Shown one piece after another: positions 5,677 to 8,030 of a DNA stretch of 8,030 nucleotides. The stretch is from Actinomycetes bacterium (GTDB lineage Bacteria; Actinomycetota; Acidimicrobiia; Acidimicrobiales; Palsa-688). The stretch covers positions 1-8,030 of the forward strand of contig JAKAWM010000113.1 of the NCBI GenBank assembly GCA_021827285.1, given 5' to 3'. Each line of letters starts with the position of its first letter. Positions within the stretch are counted from its first letter, which is position 1. The notes under the pieces were generated by a model. The model saw nothing but the letters and a program-made list of their open reading frames with translations, made no database searches and was not told the origin of the DNA. A program made the translations under genes and the position numbers.

Positions 5677-6626
5677 GCATCGACCGGGTGCCGTTGGCCG
5701 TCTGGGTGTCAGTGCCCCTTGTCGCCGCCGCGCTCTTTGGTGCCCTGGGGCCGCTCATCGCCCGGCGATTGGCACCCCGCCGTGCCACCTGGCTTCTTTC
5801 CGTGGGCTCGCTGTTGATGGCAGCCAGCACCGCCGTCGTCTTGATGCTCGTGGTCCTTAGCGCGGCCGGCACAGTCCCGGCAGTCGCAGGGCTCGGCCAT
5901 TGGTCCTGGCAGAGGGTCGAGGCCGGCCAGCACTTCGGCGAGGGGATGGCCGCGGTGGCCTTAGTAGCCCTGGCCGCCCAGTCCGTCTCGGCGGTACATA
6001 CGGGCTGGCAGCGGGGCCAAGGGCTCGTGGCTGCATGGATTGCGTGCCGGTCCAGCCCGGCCCAGTTGGTGGTGCTGCCCGACGCCAGGCCGGCGGCCTT
6101 CGCCGTGCCGGGGTGGCCGGGACGCATCGTGACCACGAGGGGCCTGCTGGAAAACTTCTGCCCAGCCGAACGCCGCGCCGTCCTCGCCCACGAGCAAGCT
6201 CACCTGGATGGTCACCACGACCTGCACGTGACGGGGGCAGTACTGGCAGCCGCAGTGAACCCCTTATTGAGGGCGGTGCCCGGCGCTCTTCGCCTCGCCA
6301 CGGAGCGCTGGGCGGACGAAGCGGCGGCTAGCGCCATAGGAGACCGCGCCTTGGTGGCAGCCACCATTGGCCGGGCGGCCCTCGAGCCGGAGCGTCTCGG
6401 GCCTCGCTCGTCCCAGGCCATGGGAGTGGCGGGGAGCGACGTCGAAGCCCGCGTGGCCGCCCTGCTCAGATGCCCGGCGGCGCGCCGTCCCCTGTTAGAG
6501 GCCATACTGGCGGTCCTGGCCCTGACCGCCATCGGCGCATCCATGCTGGCTGCTCACGACATCGGGGAGATGTTGCAAGCCGCCATCGTGCACGTCCACC
6601 CACCCGCGGTGGCAGGCATACCTTGA
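5673..6626 (+). CDS. M56 family (BlaR1-like) membrane metallopeptidase
   Basis: The product is 317 residues, close to the M. tuberculosis protein next to BlaI (Rv1845c, about 316) and much shorter than staphylococcal BlaR1 (about 600), because it lacks the outer penicillin-binding sensor domain. It starts at GTG 5673 inside the repressor's last codons (GTGA overlap), implying translational coupling. Membrane helices are likely at about 10-30, 41-65, 93-110 and 274-294. Between them lies the zinc peptidase domain: AVPGWPGRIVTTRGLLE (144-160), the HEQAH zinc motif (173-177) with catalytic Glu174, and ERWADEAAA (211-219), whose Glu is the likely third zinc ligand. In this family a signal activates the peptidase, which leads to cleavage of the paired repressor. 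What this short form senses is unknown, perhaps membrane or wall state through its helices. The partner is almost surely the repressor encoded just upstream. Confidence 0.92.
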   Translation: MSIDRVPLAVWVSVPLVAAALFGALGPLIARRLAPRRATWLLSVGSLLMAASTAVVLMLVVLSAAGTVPAVAGLGHWSWQRVEAGQHFGEGMAAVALVALAAQSVSAVHTGWQRGQGLVAAWIACRSSPAQLVVLPDARPAAFAVPGWPGRIVTTRGLLENFCPAERRAVLAHEQAHLDGHHDLHVTGAVLAAAVNPLLRAVPGALRLATERWADEAAASAIGDRALVAATIGRAALEPERLGPRSSQAMGVAGSDVEARVAALLRCPAARRPLLEAILAVLALTAIGASMLAAHDIGEMLQAAIVHVHPPAVAGIP

Positions 6627-6654
6627 GACCGCGGCCATTGCTTAGGAGACCAGT

Positions 6655-7305
6655 TTGACCCACTTCCTGACGAGCGAGGTCACCCGTCACGGCTACGCGG
6701 CTGTGTTCGTACTGATGTTGCTCGAGTCAGCCTGTATCCCTATACCGAGCGAAGTCATCATGCTCTTTGGCGGCGCCTTGGCGGGCGGGCTGCTGGCATC
6801 CGGCCACGCCCATGTTGGCCTCGTCGGGGTTGCCCTGGCGGGAGCTGTTGGCAACCTGGCGGGGTCGCTGCTTGCCTATTGGGTCGGTCGTGCCGGCGGG
6901 CGGGCGCTCTTGGAGCGCTACGGTCGCTACCTGCTCATCCGGCCCGAGCACCTCGATCGAGCCGAGCGCTTCTTCGCCCGCCGCGGCAGCCTGGCTGTGC
7001 TGATCGGGCGGGTCCTGCCGGTAGTGCGGACCTTTATCAGCCTTCCAGCCGGTGTGGCCGAAATGCCCATCTGGCGCTTTAGCGCTTACACCCTGGCCGG
7101 GTGCCTACCTTGGACATTCGGCCTGGCCGCGGGTGGCGACGCCTTGGCGTCGCACTGGCGTTCAGTCGCGTCTGCCTTTACGCCCGCCAGCATCGTTATC
7201 GCCGTGCTCATCGTGGCCGGCATCGGCTGGTGGGCATTTCGCCGCTTGCAGGAGCGCCGCCACGAGCCTGCTGCTCAGGCGGTGCGAAGCCCTGAGGAAG
7301 GGTAG
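6655..7305 (+). CDS. DedA family (SNARE-associated/VTT) membrane protein
   Basis: The product is 216 residues, the usual DedA size (about 200-220). The TTG at 6655 is the start because AGGAG (6644-6648) is spaced 6 bases before it. Family signs: E24 with PIPSE (29-33) in the first re-entrant hairpin; GNLAGSLLAYWVGRAGG (66-82); ERFFARRGSLAVLIGRVLPVVRTFISLPAG (104-133), the hallmark region with essential-type R119, P122 and R125; and a final membrane helix at about 178-196 with a charged cytosolic tail. DedA proteins are inner-membrane proteins involved in membrane lipid homeostasis; some move undecaprenyl phosphate or phospholipids across the membrane, and mutants show envelope stress and antibiotic sensitivity. 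It follows the M56 gene by 28 bases on the same strand with no terminator, so it is probably the third gene of the repressor operon, which would place a lipid-carrier or membrane function under BlaI-type control. The exact substrate is unknown. Confidence 0.93.
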   Translation: MTHFLTSEVTRHGYAAVFVLMLLESACIPIPSEVIMLFGGALAGGLLASGHAHVGLVGVALAGAVGNLAGSLLAYWVGRAGGRALLERYGRYLLIRPEHLDRAERFFARRGSLAVLIGRVLPVVRTFISLPAGVAEMPIWRFSAYTLAGCLPWTFGLAAGGDALASHWRSVASAFTPASIVIAVLIVAGIGWWAFRRLQERRHEPAAQAVRSPEEG

Positions 7306-7661
7306 CCCTGCGGCGGAAAGCACAGCGCCGGAAAGCACAGCCAGCAACGGGTCGGGCTATGCGGTGGCCCAGGATCCGGCCCAACGTCGTCAGCTTGTTG
7401 GTGCGTGCTGCCTGCCCAGGCTTCACGACTTGGTGCGCCCACATGGGACGCCCTAAATACCAGAAGGTGCTTCCCGGATAGTTGGAAAACTGAGGAGGTT
7501 CAGAGTTCTCCCATTTCCTCTCCTGGCAGGACCACGCCCCGCACTCGGAGGATGTTTGGGCCTGATGCTGGGAAGGGTACGTTACGTATACGAGGGCTCG
7601 GCCCTTGTCAGAAGATGCCTTCCTGTCAGTAAACGCCCGACGCAAAGCGAGGTGGCGTAAA
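7306..7661. other. Spacer of 356 bases without a clear gene
   Basis: No recognisable gene. A 13-base direct repeat, CGGAAAGCACAGC, lies at 7314-7326 and 7329-7341, just after the DedA stop. A minus-strand frame across 7208-7726 has a patch of G/C-rich third positions (about 7350-7450) but its protein resembles nothing known, lies partly over the DedA and DUF6458-like genes, and is best left out. A weak promoter-like pair for the next gene is TTGGGC (7556-7561) and TACGTT (7578-7583), 16 bases apart. A short hairpin follows at 7591-7607. No intrinsic terminator with a T-run is seen after the DedA gene. Confidence 0.5.
7591..7607. promoter_or_regulatory. Leader hairpin before DUF6458-like gene
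   Basis: CGAGGGC and GCCCTTG can pair (six Watson-Crick pairs and one G-T) around the 3-base loop TCG. It lies just downstream of the tentative promoter and 54 bases before the start codon. It could be a structured 5' leader or a weak terminator of the operon upstream; no T-run follows. Confidence 0.25.
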
Positions 7662-7940
7662 ATGTACAAAGCAGCTGGCACAGGTCTGATCGGTCTCGGA
7701 CTGGTGTTCGTGACGATCGGGGCCATTTTGAAGTATGCTGTCTACGGGGCCCTATCTGGGTTCAACATCAACACCACTGGCCTGATCCTGCTTGTAGTGG
7801 GTATTGGGGCATTCGTCGTAGGCCTAGTGGCCTTTGTCATTGCTTCTTATAGAAAAACGACGGTGAGCGAGATAGCGCGCAACCTACCTGGTGGTGGCCG
7901 GGAGAGGATCTACCAAGAGCACGAGAGCCCGATACTTTAG
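7662..7940 (+). CDS. Small two-helix membrane protein, DUF6458-like
   Basis: The product is 92 residues from ATG 7662, chosen because GAGG (7649-7652) sits 9 bases upstream and because the Met directly precedes the first membrane helix; the frame is open back to a TTG at 7605 without a matching ribosome site. Helix 1 spans about 6-29 and includes GAILKYAV (20-27); SGFNINTTG (32-40) is the outer or linker turn; helix 2 spans about 40-62. The order 'GAIL-x-FAV ... GF-x-L/I-NT-x-G-x-IL ... G' is the pattern of the DUF6458 family, tiny actinobacterial membrane proteins of unknown function. The charged tail (63-92) is longer than in the usual family member and should be cytosolic. A hairpin follows 14 bases after the stop. 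It is separated from the DedA gene by 356 bases, so it is likely its own transcription unit. Confidence 0.82.
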   Translation: MYKAAGTGLIGLGLVFVTIGAILKYAVYGALSGFNINTTGLILLVVGIGAFVVGLVAFVIASYRKTTVSEIARNLPGGGRERIYQEHESPIL

Positions 7941-7953
7941 AGAGCTCTTCGTG

Positions 7954-7975
7954 TGGCGCTGGTCAGCCGGCGCCA
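7954..7975 (+). terminator. Terminator-like hairpin after DUF6458-like gene
   Basis: TGGCGCTGG (7954-7962) pairs with CCGGCGCCA (7967-7975) around the loop TCAG: nine pairs, one of them G-T. It starts 14 bases after the stop codon. No T-run follows, but GC-rich actinomycetes often use such bare hairpins to end or protect messages. Confidence 0.5.
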
Positions 7976-8030
7976 GGCCCGGGTCGGCGCCTCTCGAAAC
8001 AGTCGCCCCGACTGTCCACAAGGAGTTGTC

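Noticed and set aside
5393..6136. 247-residue minus-strand open frame
   Set aside because: Antisense shadow of the repressor and M56 peptidase genes, both with clear motifs.
7605..7661. TTG 7605 as the start of the DUF6458-like gene
   Set aside because: Adds 19 residues without a matching ribosome site; ATG 7662 has GAGG at a good distance and directly precedes the first helix.
7208..7726. 172-residue minus-strand open frame
   Set aside because: Lies over the ends of the DedA and DUF6458-like genes, has no known domain, and lacks a convincing start.

Overview
The window looks like chromosomal DNA from a GC-rich actinomycete (Actinomycetota). The pointers are high GC with G/C-rich third codon positions, GTG and TTG start codons, a luciferase-like F420-type oxidoreductase, a BlaI/M56-peptidase pair of the mycobacterial kind, a small DUF6458-like membrane protein, and an actinobacterial zinc-ribbon membrane protein. 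I cannot place it more finely. There is no rRNA, tRNA, CRISPR array, insertion sequence or phage gene that I can support.

Left part (1-2464, minus strand): about 400 bases hold no convincing gene. Then come two minus-strand genes read right to left: a zinc-ribbon protein with two membrane helices and an outer domain (2035 to 1136), and, 73 bases further on, a small exported protein or lipoprotein of unknown function (1062 to 409). They may act together at the cell envelope. About 430 bases of apparently non-coding DNA (2036-2464) lie upstream of this pair.

Middle part (2465-5063): a GNAT acetyltransferase (minus) and an LLM-class oxidoreductase (plus) diverge from a 208-base spacer. That spacer contains two strong dyad symmetries, at 2978-2999 and 3059-3076. 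Next is a TIGR01777/SDR39U1-type nucleotide-sugar-epimerase-like protein. Its best start is a GTG at 4161, placed as if the message were leaderless.

Right part (5064-8030): a regulatory spacer carries three copies of a 28-base tandem repeat, a promoter-like sequence, a BlaI-type operator and a second perfect dyad. It precedes a tight three-gene unit: BlaI-family repressor, M56 (BlaR1-like) membrane metallopeptidase overlapping it by 4 bases, and a DedA-family membrane protein 28 bases on. The simplest reading is an autoregulated envelope-stress circuit: the M56 peptidase senses a signal and inactivates the repressor, and the DedA protein is one output. A further 356 bases without a clear gene lead to a two-helix DUF6458-like protein followed by a terminator-like hairpin.

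The genes themselves belong to known families. The parts most worth a second look are the control region at 5156-5305, the divergent dyads at 2978-3076, and the uncharacterised zinc-ribbon/exported-protein pair.
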